Positions 8,391 to 16,252 of a stretch of 64,000 nt of DNA are shown here, in pieces. Source of the stretch: Mucilaginibacter limnophilus. Its GTDB lineage: Bacteria; Bacteroidota; Bacteroidia; Sphingobacteriales; Sphingobacteriaceae. How positions within the stretch are numbered: position 1 is the first letter of the stretch; each line of letters starts with the position of its first letter. A program made the translations under genes and the position numbers. Location of the stretch: positions 62,001-126,000 of the forward strand of contig NZ_SACK01000002.1 in NCBI RefSeq assembly GCF_004005815.1. Direction: 5' to 3'. The notes under the pieces are model-generated. The model saw only the letters and a list, made by a program, of their open reading frames with translations, was not told where the DNA came from and searched no databases.

Positions 8391-10208
8391 ATGCAAAAAC
8401 ATACGCTACATCTGCTTACACCTTTCTTGTTCTTTTTTACCCTTTTTAATTCGGCCTGCGCGCAAAACCCACCTGCTGCAGCAATAGCTTATCTGGATGA
8501 AGAACGGCTTGCCATGCAGTCGACTGTATTACTGAATAACGAAAGCAGAATGATACCGCTGCAAAACCTTGAGGAGCTAAAAGTGGCCAGTATAAATTTT
8601 TCAAACACCTATTCGGCGGTATTCGATAGTTTGTTAAATAAATATACGAGGGTGACGCAGTTTAAAGGCGTTGATTATCTCGGTCCGAAAAATATTGCCG
8701 CGTTAACGCAGGATCTTAAATTCTACAACACGCTGGTTATACAGGTAACCGATGTTGATCTGAAAAATCAAAAGATAACCGAGTTTATCCGTGCCAACCA
8801 GCAGTTAAAAAAAGTAGTACTTGCGGTGTTTGGTAACGGCAATGCACTGGCCACGCTGAATGACCATACCGGCCCGATACTGTGGACGGAAAAAGTAACT
8901 ACCGTAACCGCATCTGTTGCGGCGCAGGCCATTTTTGGCGGTGTTGCACTTACACAAAACCTGCCGCGTACGTTTTCGGCCAAGTATGCAGTGAACACAG
9001 GGTTTTCAACCATAAAAACACGCCTTCAGTACACTATTCCGGAAGCCGCAGGTATCAACTCTAAAAACTTAACAGAGATTGACGACATTGCCGCCGAGGC
9101 GATACGTCAGCATGCTACACCCGGTTGTGTGGTACTTGTAGCCAAAGATGGTAAAGTAATATTTAACAAAGCCTATGGCTACCATACGTATGAAGCCGAA
9201 GCTCCCGAGAAGGTAAGCGACATTTTCGACCTGGCATCGGTTACCAAGATAAGCGCTACTACAATTGAGGCGATGAAACTGGTTGAAGAAGGAAAGCTGA
9301 GCCTTGATTCAACCATGGGAAGCTACCTTTCTGTAGCGCAAAATACCAATAAAACCACTATTACTGTTCGTGAGTTGATGCTGCACCAGGCCGGACTGGT
9401 TCCGTATATCCCGTTTCATGACATGATAAAGCCTGCTGATCACAGCGCAGATTCATCAGCCGCGTACCCTACAAAAGTGTCCGATGGCTATTATGTACGT
9501 GCAGGTTTTTATAAAGATTTTATGCTGCCTGTTATGTTGAAGAGCCACTTAAATGTGCGCGGGAAATATGAGTACAGCGACCTGAGCATGTATTTTATGA
9601 AAGAGATAATTGAATCGGTAACTGCCGAGCCGCTTAACCTATACATGCAGCAGAACTTTTACGATAAGCTGGGCATGCAAACCGCAGGCTTTTTACCGCG
9701 GAACCGGTTTACGGTTGATCAAATCGTTCCTACCGAAAATGATACTTACTTCAGGCATACTTTATTGCGTGGTTTTGTGCACGACCAGGGGGCGGCGCTT
9801 GCCGGAGGTGTATCTGGCCATGCAGGATTGTTTGCCAGCGCTAATGATCTGGCCATACTTTTCCAGATGCTGCTTAACAAAGGCACTTATGGCGACAAAC
9901 AATATTTGCAGGCAGCTACTATTGATAGTTTCACCGTAAAGCAATCAAATGTAAGCCGCCGCGGTTTAGGTTTCGACCGCTGGGATCCGCTAACATCAAG
10001 ACATTACCCATCTGAACTGGCTTCCGACCAAACCTATGGTCACACCGGCTATACCGGCACCTGCGTATGGGTCGACCCAAAATATAATCTGGTTTATATC
10101 TTTTTGTCAAATCGTGTGCATCCTAAGGTAACCGAGAAATTATCAAGCTTGCGTATTCGCCCGCGGATTCAGGATGTGGTGTATAAGGCTATTGAGAAAG
10201 GGTTGTAG
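8391..10208 (+). CDS. Secreted serine hydrolase (beta-lactamase fold) with N-terminal GH3 C-terminal-type domain
   Basis: 605 residues with a signal peptide ending near the Ala-Cys-Ala region at about residue 24. Residues ~35-210 resemble the alpha/beta sandwich found at the C-terminus of GH3 glycosidases, but the GH3 TIM barrel is absent. Residues ~225-600 form a class C beta-lactamase/penicillin-binding fold: SxxK in ASVTKISA, Tyr in YEYSDLSMY, and the KTG-like box in YGHTGYTGTCVW. Bacteroidota often encode NagZ-like GH3 domains fused to this hydrolase, acting on cell-wall material. This copy seems to be a version without the glycosidase barrel. Serine hydrolase call confident, domain history inferred. 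Confidence 0.85.
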   Translation: MQKHTLHLLTPFLFFFTLFNSACAQNPPAAAIAYLDEERLAMQSTVLLNNESRMIPLQNLEELKVASINFSNTYSAVFDSLLNKYTRVTQFKGVDYLGPKNIAALTQDLKFYNTLVIQVTDVDLKNQKITEFIRANQQLKKVVLAVFGNGNALATLNDHTGPILWTEKVTTVTASVAAQAIFGGVALTQNLPRTFSAKYAVNTGFSTIKTRLQYTIPEAAGINSKNLTEIDDIAAEAIRQHATPGCVVLVAKDGKVIFNKAYGYHTYEAEAPEKVSDIFDLASVTKISATTIEAMKLVEEGKLSLDSTMGSYLSVAQNTNKTTITVRELMLHQAGLVPYIPFHDMIKPADHSADSSAAYPTKVSDGYYVRAGFYKDFMLPVMLKSHLNVRGKYEYSDLSMYFMKEIIESVTAEPLNLYMQQNFYDKLGMQTAGFLPRNRFTVDQIVPTENDTYFRHTLLRGFVHDQGAALAGGVSGHAGLFASANDLAILFQMLLNKGTYGDKQYLQAATIDSFTVKQSNVSRRGLGFDRWDPLTSRHYPSELASDQTYGHTGYTGTCVWVDPKYNLVYIFLSNRVHPKVTEKLSSLRIRPRIQDVVYKAIEKGL

Positions 10209-10721
10209 TTATTTCAGCATTTCGTTATAAATGCGGTAGTTTTCGTCGTCAAAACAAATGAATATAACTTCTTTAATGGTGCTGTGCGGTGGGTTGTAAT
10301 CGAGAACGGTATCAAGCGCAATTTCGGCCGCCCTTTCTTTAGGAAAACCGTAAATGCCGGTACTAATATTCGGGAAGGCAATAGATGTTATACCGTTATC
10401 AATGGCTACTTTTAAACTGTTAAGGTATGCTCCGGCTAACAGGGTATCGGCATTTTCTGCGTTTTTTAGGCTCCAAACCGGCCCAACGGCGTGTATCACA
10501 TATTTGGCAGGAAGGTTTCCGCCGGTAGTAATTACCGCTTCGCCGGTTTTGCAGCCGCCAATTTTGAGGCACTCTTCCAATATCGCTTTTCCGCCTGCAC
10601 GGTGGATAGCGCCGTCGACCCCGCCGCCGCCTAACAAACTGGTGTTTGCGGCATTAACAATGGCATCTACCTCAAGCTTGGTAATATCGCCTCGTTTTAG
10701 TGTGATATGTCTTGATATCAT
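10209..10721 (-). CDS. Macro domain protein (O-acetyl-ADP-ribose deacetylase type)
   Basis: A 170-residue stand-alone macro domain. [23 protein letters not shown] near residues 19-42 forms the ADP-ribose binding loop with the catalytic Asn/Asp-containing region of YmdB/MacroD-type hydrolases. [14 protein letters not shown] near residue 121 is the second conserved loop. Such enzymes remove O-acetyl or protein-linked ADP-ribose. Length and motifs are complete. It converges with the serine hydrolase gene: its stop begins one base after that gene's end. Biological substrate unknown. Confidence 0.93.
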   Translation of the reverse strand: MISRHITLKRGDITKLEVDAIVNAANTSLLGGGGVDGAIHRAGGKAILEECLKIGGCKTGEAVITTGGNLPAKYVIHAVGPVWSLKNAENADTLLAGAYLNSLKVAIDNGITSIAFPNISTGIYGFPKERAAEIALDTVLDYNPPHSTIKEVIFICFDDENYRIYNEMLK

Positions 10722-10784
10722 ACATTGTTAACAATCAATTTGGCGAATGTTTGTTAAGGCCGGTCGGTTTATCAAGAAATCAGG

Positions 10785-11570
10785 TTAAATCATTATATCA
10801 CCCTCAAAAACCTGCATAGCCGGTCCTTCCAGAAAGATATCGGTGAACTTTTCCCCGTCGTAGTTAAAAAGGATGTTCAGGTTACCGCCCAATACTTTAA
10901 CAGGAGTGGTAATGTGCCCGGTTTGCCCGTTATGTTTGGCCATGGCGAGCGCTACGGCGGTTACACCTGTTCCGCATGCAAAGGTTTCATCCTCTACACC
11001 ACGTTCAAAGGTGCGTACAAAATAGCCGTTGCCGTTGGATTCAACAAAATTGATGTTAATGCCTTCAGCCCGGTAAGTGTCATTATTGCGAATGGCATAT
11101 CCTTCGGCATACACATCCTTTTCCTTCAAGTTATCAGCAAAAGTTACATAATGCGGTGAGCCGGTGTTCAATACATAAGCCTCAGCATCCCTGCTAATAG
11201 TATCCACATCTATCATTTGCAGGCTTACCCAATCGCCTTCTTCTGAAATTCTGGCATAATGCGAACCATCGACTGCCAAAAATTCGGTTTCGGTGTTGAT
11301 CACACCTAAAAATTTCGCGAAAGCCACAATGCACCTTCCGCCGTTGCCGCACATGCTGCTGGGCTGGCCGTCGGCATTGTAATACACCATTTCAAAATCA
11401 TACTCAGGGTGACTTTGCAAAAACATGATACCATCACCACCAATACCAAAGCGGCGGTCGCACAAGCGTTCCAATAACTGTGGATCGTAATGATTTACAA
11501 TATTTTGCCTGTTATCAACCAAAATAAAATCGTTGCCTGCGCCCTGATATTTGTAAAAATGGAGTTTCAC
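10785..11570 (-). CDS. dapF: Diaminopimelate epimerase
   Basis: 261 residues. Converts LL- to meso-diaminopimelate for lysine and peptidoglycan synthesis. The two catalytic cysteines are visible in MCGNGGRC (near residue 73) and FACGTGVTAVA (near residue 199). The N-terminal KYQGAGNDFILVDNR and FGIGGDGIMFL are family signatures. The gene is divergent from the DegP-type protease gene with a ~195-bp spacer. Full length with no oddities. Confidence 0.96.
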   Translation of the reverse strand: MKLHFYKYQGAGNDFILVDNRQNIVNHYDPQLLERLCDRRFGIGGDGIMFLQSHPEYDFEMVYYNADGQPSSMCGNGGRCIVAFAKFLGVINTETEFLAVDGSHYARISEEGDWVSLQMIDVDTISRDAEAYVLNTGSPHYVTFADNLKEKDVYAEGYAIRNNDTYRAEGININFVESNGNGYFVRTFERGVEDETFACGTGVTAVALAMAKHNGQTGHITTPVKVLGGNLNILFNYDGEKFTDIFLEGPAMQVFEGDIMI

Positions 11571-11683
11571 TGTATAGATATTTAATTATCAGCGTTCAAT
11601 AGTAGCATAATAGTTCCGGTTATCTGTCATTAAGCTGTTAAAATCAGTTTAACAAATTTTAACAAAATTCCATATAACATCCC

Positions 11684-11716
11684 GTTGATGTTACCGTCTA
11701 TATGGTATTATATTTG
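11684..11716 (+). promoter_or_regulatory. Candidate promoter for the DegP-type protease gene
   Basis: TAtaTTTG at 11709-11716 matches the Bacteroidota -7 consensus TAnnTTTG. A GTTG at 11684-11687, 21 nt upstream, stands where the -33 TTTG box is expected. The predicted start site is about 45 nt before the ATG at 11766. Confidence 0.5.
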
Positions 11717-11765
11717 AACAGGATATAAATATCTGAGAAGAATTAAAAATTATAGTAAAGATAGT

Positions 11766-13286
11766 ATGAAAAAAGTTGGTTTAACCTTATTAACCGCATT
11801 TGTTGGCGGTGCAATGGCGTTAGGCACATATAAGGTGTTTGAAAAGAAGTACACTGATAATATGAGCTTTGAAGAGCGCCAAAAAGTTTATTTTACAAAT
11901 AATCCTCTTACCGTATCATCGGCCGGATCGGTTGATTTTACGCAGGCTGCAGGCGCGGTAACACCGGCTGTAGTTTATATACGTACCTCTTATACACCGC
12001 AAAGTGGCGGCCGAAGCCAGATGGATGACTTTTTTGGTGACTTTTTCGGACAGCGTATGCGCCCTCAGGGCCCTCAGCAGGCATCAGGTTCAGGTGTGAT
12101 CATTTCCCCCGACGGTTATATCGTGACAAACAACCACGTTGTTGAAAAGGCCGATAAGATTACCGTTAACCTTAACGATCACCGCAGTTTTCAGGCTAAA
12201 GTAATTGGTACAGATCCAAACACCGACCTTGCCCTGATTAAAATTACAGGTGATAACCTGCCTATTGTAAAATTGGGTAACTCTGACGATGTGAAAGTAG
12301 GCGAGTGGGTATTGGCAGTTGGTAACCCTTTTAACCTTACATCAACAGTAACTGCTGGTATTGTGAGCGCCAAAGGCCGTAACATCGGTATTATTGGCAG
12401 CAACCAGGGTGATGATGACGACAGTAATCCGTTTCAGCAACAACCATCAAGGCCGAAGCTGAATAAAGCTATTGAATCATTTATTCAAACCGACGCGGCT
12501 ATTAACCCTGGGAATAGTGGCGGTGCATTAGTAAACACCAAAGGTGAGCTAATCGGTATTAACGCGGCTATTGCTTCTCACACCGGTTCGTACGAAGGTT
12601 ATGGATTCGCCATCCCGGTTAATCTTGCTAAAAAAGTATTGAACGACATTAAAACTTATGGTAGTGTTAAGCGCGGCTTTATCGGCGTAAGCTTTACAGA
12701 ACTGAACAACGATGTTGCTGAAAAACTGGGTACTAACAAAACAACCGGTTTATATGTAAACGAACTGGTTAAAGGCGGTGGCGCCGAAGCTGCCGGTATC
12801 CGCACAGGTGATATCATCACTAAAGTAGAAGGCCAGCCGGTTTACGAATCGTCTCAGCTTCAAGAACATGTAGGCCGTATGCAACCGGGCGACAAGATAA
12901 ATGTTACCGTATTGCGTGACGGTGCTGAGAAAAACTTCAGCATAACACTTAAGCCTGAAGCTACTGCGCCTAAAACAGCTGCCCTGTCAAAATCGGCCGA
13001 AGAGCTGTTCAATAAACTGGGTGCAAGCTTCCAGCCTTTAACAAAAGAGCAAAAAGCTAAATTCAACGTCAACAACGGCGTGGTGGTAACGCAGGTTCGC
13101 CCTGGTCGTTTGTTCTACGAAACTGATATTCCTGTTGGTTCAATTATAACTAATATTAACAAACAGCCTATCAATAGCGTGGCTGATATTGACAAAGCGA
13201 TCACCAATCTGCGCAATGGCAACCTTATTATTACCGGTTACTATCCAGACGGTACCAGCTTTAACAATATGTTCCAGGTACAATAA
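11766..13286 (+). CDS. degP: Do/DegP family periplasmic serine endopeptidase
   Basis: 506 residues with an N-terminal membrane/signal segment (about 6-22). The trypsin-like protease has its triad in NNHVVEK (His), NTDLALIKI (Asp) and NPGNSGGALVN (Ser), preceded by GSGVIISPDGYIVTNNHV. Two PDZ domains follow, the first at about 300-390 (RGFIGVSFTELN, AAGIRTGDIITKVEG) and the second at about 415-505. HtrA/DegP proteins degrade or refold misfolded envelope proteins. A long loop in the protease (about 215-235, DDDDSNPFQQQPS) is a variable region. Monocistronic, with its own promoter candidate and terminator. Confidence 0.95.
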   Translation: MKKVGLTLLTAFVGGAMALGTYKVFEKKYTDNMSFEERQKVYFTNNPLTVSSAGSVDFTQAAGAVTPAVVYIRTSYTPQSGGRSQMDDFFGDFFGQRMRPQGPQQASGSGVIISPDGYIVTNNHVVEKADKITVNLNDHRSFQAKVIGTDPNTDLALIKITGDNLPIVKLGNSDDVKVGEWVLAVGNPFNLTSTVTAGIVSAKGRNIGIIGSNQGDDDDSNPFQQQPSRPKLNKAIESFIQTDAAINPGNSGGALVNTKGELIGINAAIASHTGSYEGYGFAIPVNLAKKVLNDIKTYGSVKRGFIGVSFTELNNDVAEKLGTNKTTGLYVNELVKGGGAEAAGIRTGDIITKVEGQPVYESSQLQEHVGRMQPGDKINVTVLRDGAEKNFSITLKPEATAPKTAALSKSAEELFNKLGASFQPLTKEQKAKFNVNNGVVVTQVRPGRLFYETDIPVGSIITNINKQPINSVADIDKAITNLRNGNLIITGYYPDGTSFNNMFQVQ

Positions 13287-13316
13287 ATAAGTTTTTTAAT
13301 TGGTTAGTGGTTAGTT

Positions 13317-13347
13317 AAACCCGGCTTGGTTAGCCGGGTTTTTTTGA
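13317..13347 (+). terminator. Rho-independent terminator after the protease gene
   Basis: A 10-bp stem (13317-13326 with 13332-13341) with a TGGTT loop and a run of seven Ts. It lies 30 bp after the stop codon. Confidence 0.92.
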
Positions 13348-13389
13348 TTAAATTAGATGTTCAATCCATTAAGTATAGGGTAAACTTAA

Positions 13390-13914
13390 TTATTGAGAAA
13401 AAGCACTCTCAAAATCATATAAATGCATTTCATCAGCGCTTGGGCCATAGCTGCCAGGTATAGGTATATTCAGCAAGCGTAAAAATACCCCTAATTGCGC
13501 ACGATGATGCACCATTTGGCAAAACGCGGTACGTATTACTTCAGCTTTTGACGATACATCATATATAGTATCACCATTTCGCAATGTCCAGTCGGGTAAC
13601 AGGTCGGCTTCAGTAGCCTTTTCTAAATGCGCACGACCGCTTGCAAATGATTTTTCAAACTCAGCCAGTATATCTTCAGTATTGTGTACCTCGGGCAATT
13701 GGTAAGGGTTAGCGGCAAAGTCGAGCCCGTTGGTAGTTAAAGCCATGGTAACCCAGCCGGGTAATTCGGCAATATGCCCTGCAAGTTCGCGGATGCTCAT
13801 ACTTTTTGGATGTGGTTTCCAATCAAATTTATCGGTTGGAACAATTGACAGCATTTTACGAGTGGTTACCGCTTCGGCATCCATCTCTTTTAATAACATT
13901 GGGATGATTTCCAT
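13390..13914 (-). CDS. DinB family protein (putative metal-dependent hydrolase fold)
   Basis: A 174-residue four-helix DinB/YfiT-like protein. The three metal-binding histidines of the fold fit H in SIRELAGHIAELP (near residue 47), the HH pair in FCQMVHHRAQLG (near residue 137) and neighbouring acidic residues. Some members are thiol transferases or hydrolases, and the substrate here is unknown. It is preceded by a ~640-bp stretch without protein genes and transcribed away from it. Confidence 0.85.
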   Translation of the reverse strand: MEIIPMLLKEMDAEAVTTRKMLSIVPTDKFDWKPHPKSMSIRELAGHIAELPGWVTMALTTNGLDFAANPYQLPEVHNTEDILAEFEKSFASGRAHLEKATEADLLPDWTLRNGDTIYDVSSKAEVIRTAFCQMVHHRAQLGVFLRLLNIPIPGSYGPSADEMHLYDFESAFSQ

Positions 13915-14325
13915 AACTGTGGGTTTTTTGTTTATGATTCAAAGAAACCACAGGCTTATGACAGCCCTATGTCAGCAGCAAAATCATCGTTTAAAAAAAT
14001 TTTATCTGCTGCCAGTTTTAATTTGCTCACATGATTTAGCGTTATCAATTAAGCGTTTTCATCGCTTTTTAACCGGTTTTTTGCTGAAACTAACCGGATT
14101 TTGCAAAAACTGAACGTTTTTTGAAATTTTGAGTAACATTTTTCAGCGCCAAACGTCTTAAAGGTATAAAAGCAAGTGAAATTTAAATTTTTTTTATACA
14201 TTAAATGTTTTATTAACAATTTTAACCTAGTTGGCTAAAATTTTGCCATTTTCATAACAATATGAAAACATGGTTATGATATAAACAAACATTAATAATT
14301 ATTCTTAAAAAATTTTTAAAAAAAA

Positions 14326-14357
14326 TTTGCACGTAAAGAAACTTAGTGTTACCTTTA
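14326..14357 (+). promoter_or_regulatory. Candidate promoter for a small RNA
   Basis: TTTG at 14326-14329 and TAccTTTA at 14350-14357, separated by 20 nt, match the Bacteroidota -33/-7 promoter arrangement except for the last base of the -7 box. Confidence 0.5.
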
Positions 14358-14361
14358 CACT

Positions 14362-14466
14362 GTTGAAAGATTGAAACAGATCACACAACACATTAAAATA
14401 GTCTTCTCATAATTTAGGTTTATAATTGGTTAGTAAAGGCCCCTGCCCATCAGGGGCTTTACTTTT
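14362..14466 (+). ncRNA. Candidate small RNA of about 100 nt (unidentified)
   Basis: A promoter-like -33/-7 pair ends at 14357, and a strong intrinsic terminator (stem 14435-14460 with CCCCTG/CAGGGG core and T-run) follows. Between them lies about 100 nt with no ATG start. A transcript with its own promoter and terminator but no reading frame is most simply a small RNA. I do not recognise the family, and the ends are estimates. Confidence 0.4.
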
Positions 14467-14467
14467 T
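14434..14467 (+). terminator. Strong rho-independent terminator of the candidate small RNA
   Basis: AAAG followed by a CCCCTG/CAGGGG stem closing on a CCCAT loop, then CTTTACTTTTTT. It lies about 85 bp upstream of the tRNA-Ala gene and is not attached to any visible protein gene. Confidence 0.85.
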
Positions 14468-14550
14468 TATAATACTTAACAATCATTTAAAATATCAAAG
14501 CTTAATTTTTTGGCAATGCATAAGTTTTTGTTACTTTTGCCAACCTCAAA

Positions 14551-14625
<75 letters not shown>

Positions 14626-14645
14626 CTGAAGTAGACAATGGCTCT

Positions 14646-14671
14646 GTAAGTGAGCATAATAGCTCACTTAC
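14646..14671. repeat. Perfect 10-bp hairpin just inside attL
   Basis: GTAAGTGAGC at 14646-14655 and GCTCACTTAC at 14662-14671 form a perfect 10-bp stem with an ATAATA loop. It lies 20 nt inside the attachment core and upstream of the integrase start. It could bind recombinase or excision protein, or weaken read-through from the tRNA promoter. There is no T-run, so it is not a classical terminator. Confidence 0.7.
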
Positions 14672-14714
14672 AACTACTGTCTCCAACAAAACACCGACAT
14701 TACTACCAATCGAT

Positions 14715-15929
14715 ATGTTAACCATTAACAATACGATTGCTATGTCTAAAAACTTCACTCAGCCCTTTCTAAACACGGGCAAACCCATTACATCAGTTCC
14801 CAAAGGCTCTACGAAAGCTAAAGAGCAAGCAAAGGCGGACTGGTATGTTGAATTCTCTTATTTAAATCCAGAGACGGGTAGAATGCAGAGATTTCGGAAG
14901 ACACATGACGGAAACCGCGTTAAAGACCCTCAAATCAAGCAAAAACATTTTAATGCTCTTTTGGAGGCGTATAAAGATGCTTTAGAAGCTGGCTGGAGCC
15001 CTGTTGACGAGCAAAACAACGCTAAACTTAGACGAGCAGCAATATCTATCAGTTTGGCAGAAGGCAAGACGCTTTTCCAGTCCTACCACAAACACAAGGG
15101 AACACGACCTAAATCGATCGCTACTTACCTATCGAAAGTCAACGCCTTTATTAATCATTATGGTGCCGATACGAAGGTAGATAAGATAACTGACTATGAA
15201 GTCACTAGTTTTCTCAATCACCAGGAAGCAACATTTGGGTGGGTAGGGTCAACATACGTTAATGCCAGAATCAATCTAAACAACTTCTTCAAGTATCTCA
15301 AGTCTAATAAATACATTCCGGCAAATCCAGTTACAGATACAGAGACACGTAGAAAGATTAAGACTGAAAAACATAAGGTGTTCAGCGATGAAGATTTTAA
15401 CAATATCATGGCGTGGCTTAAAGCAAATGACCCTTACGCCTTACTGTTCTGCCGTACTATTTATTACACTTGCATCCGACCAAAGGAGCTGCGTCATTTG
15501 CAATTAAAACATATCAATCTCAAGACGGGCGTCATCACTGTTCCTGCAAACATTGCGAAGAACAAACGTCCAATACCCGTTAAGATCGACCCTAGCTTGA
15601 TGAAAGAGCTGGAACTACTTATGATCGATCAATACAGTGAGGATTTCTATTTGTTCGGCTGTACACTTAGCATAGTTGGAGGTAAGCGCATTGGAGAAAA
15701 CACACCTTATAACCGCTTCCGTAAGTGCTTAAAGCATCTAAACTTGCTTAACAAGAACTATGATATGTATAGTTTTAAGCATCTATCCAACGTACGAAAG
15801 TTCCTTGCAGGTTGGACTGTTGCTCAGATAAGTAAGGCTAATAGACACTCAAACATTTCGGAAACTGAAACTTACCTAAAGGATCTGCTGGACTTTGTAG
15901 AGATAGATAAGGAGATTCCCGCTATATAA
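14715..15929 (+). CDS. Tyrosine-type site-specific recombinase (integrase)
   Basis: Catalyses integration and excision of the element at tRNA-Ala. From the ATG at 14715 it has 404 residues (or 395 from the ATG at 14742). A SAM-like core-binding domain lies at about residues 95-185. The catalytic domain has Arg in YTCIRPKELRHLQ, Lys in KNKRPIPVK, the Bacteroidota-type YSFKH box in place of HxLRH, RHSNI, and Tyr in ETETYLKDL. The frame is open upstream through the tRNA 3' end to 14580 with no stop. On excision it would join in frame to the ORF beginning at 29903. In the integrated state, expression probably depends on read-through from the tRNA-Ala promoter. Family certain, start uncertain. Confidence 0.93.
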   Translation: MLTINNTIAMSKNFTQPFLNTGKPITSVPKGSTKAKEQAKADWYVEFSYLNPETGRMQRFRKTHDGNRVKDPQIKQKHFNALLEAYKDALEAGWSPVDEQNNAKLRRAAISISLAEGKTLFQSYHKHKGTRPKSIATYLSKVNAFINHYGADTKVDKITDYEVTSFLNHQEATFGWVGSTYVNARINLNNFFKYLKSNKYIPANPVTDTETRRKIKTEKHKVFSDEDFNNIMAWLKANDPYALLFCRTIYYTCIRPKELRHLQLKHINLKTGVITVPANIAKNKRPIPVKIDPSLMKELELLMIDQYSEDFYLFGCTLSIVGGKRIGENTPYNRFRKCLKHLNLLNKNYDMYSFKHLSNVRKFLAGWTVAQISKANRHSNISETETYLKDLLDFVEIDKEIPAI

Positions 15930-16252
15930 CTGCCATCATACGCAACTGAATGCAATGTGCAGTATGTAACCACGTGTTACAACTGCATTTTGCATATTAC
16001 TGCACGGTTCGGCAATAATATAAAGAATGGTTACCTGTAACCACTATGTTGAGATGTCCAACTTTGAATTTGCTTTTTCGTTTTGAGAGTTCAGGTCTGA
16101 GTTGGTAAGAGAATATGTTTGGAAGTTCACCTACAGCCTTTAAAAGCGAAAACTGGTAAGTGCTGGGCAATCACAGGTACACATACTCTAAACAAAACGC
16201 CAAGCTATTAAGCCTGGCGTTTGTTATGCTAATGTATGTAAGTCGTTACAAG
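15930..16252. other. Gene-free spacer between the integrase and OLD genes
   Basis: About 320 bp with no protein gene. It holds short dyads such as GGTTAC-CT-GTAACC near 16029-16042 and, at its right end, the terminator at 16195-16222. The dyads could be accessory recombinase sites, but nothing identifies them. Confidence 0.5.
16195..16222. terminator. Bidirectional terminator between integrase and OLD genes
   Basis: AAACGCCA (16195-16202) pairs with TGGCGTTT (16215-16222). It stands 30 bp after the OLD gene stop on the minus strand, and the integrase is also read towards it. Confidence 0.75.
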
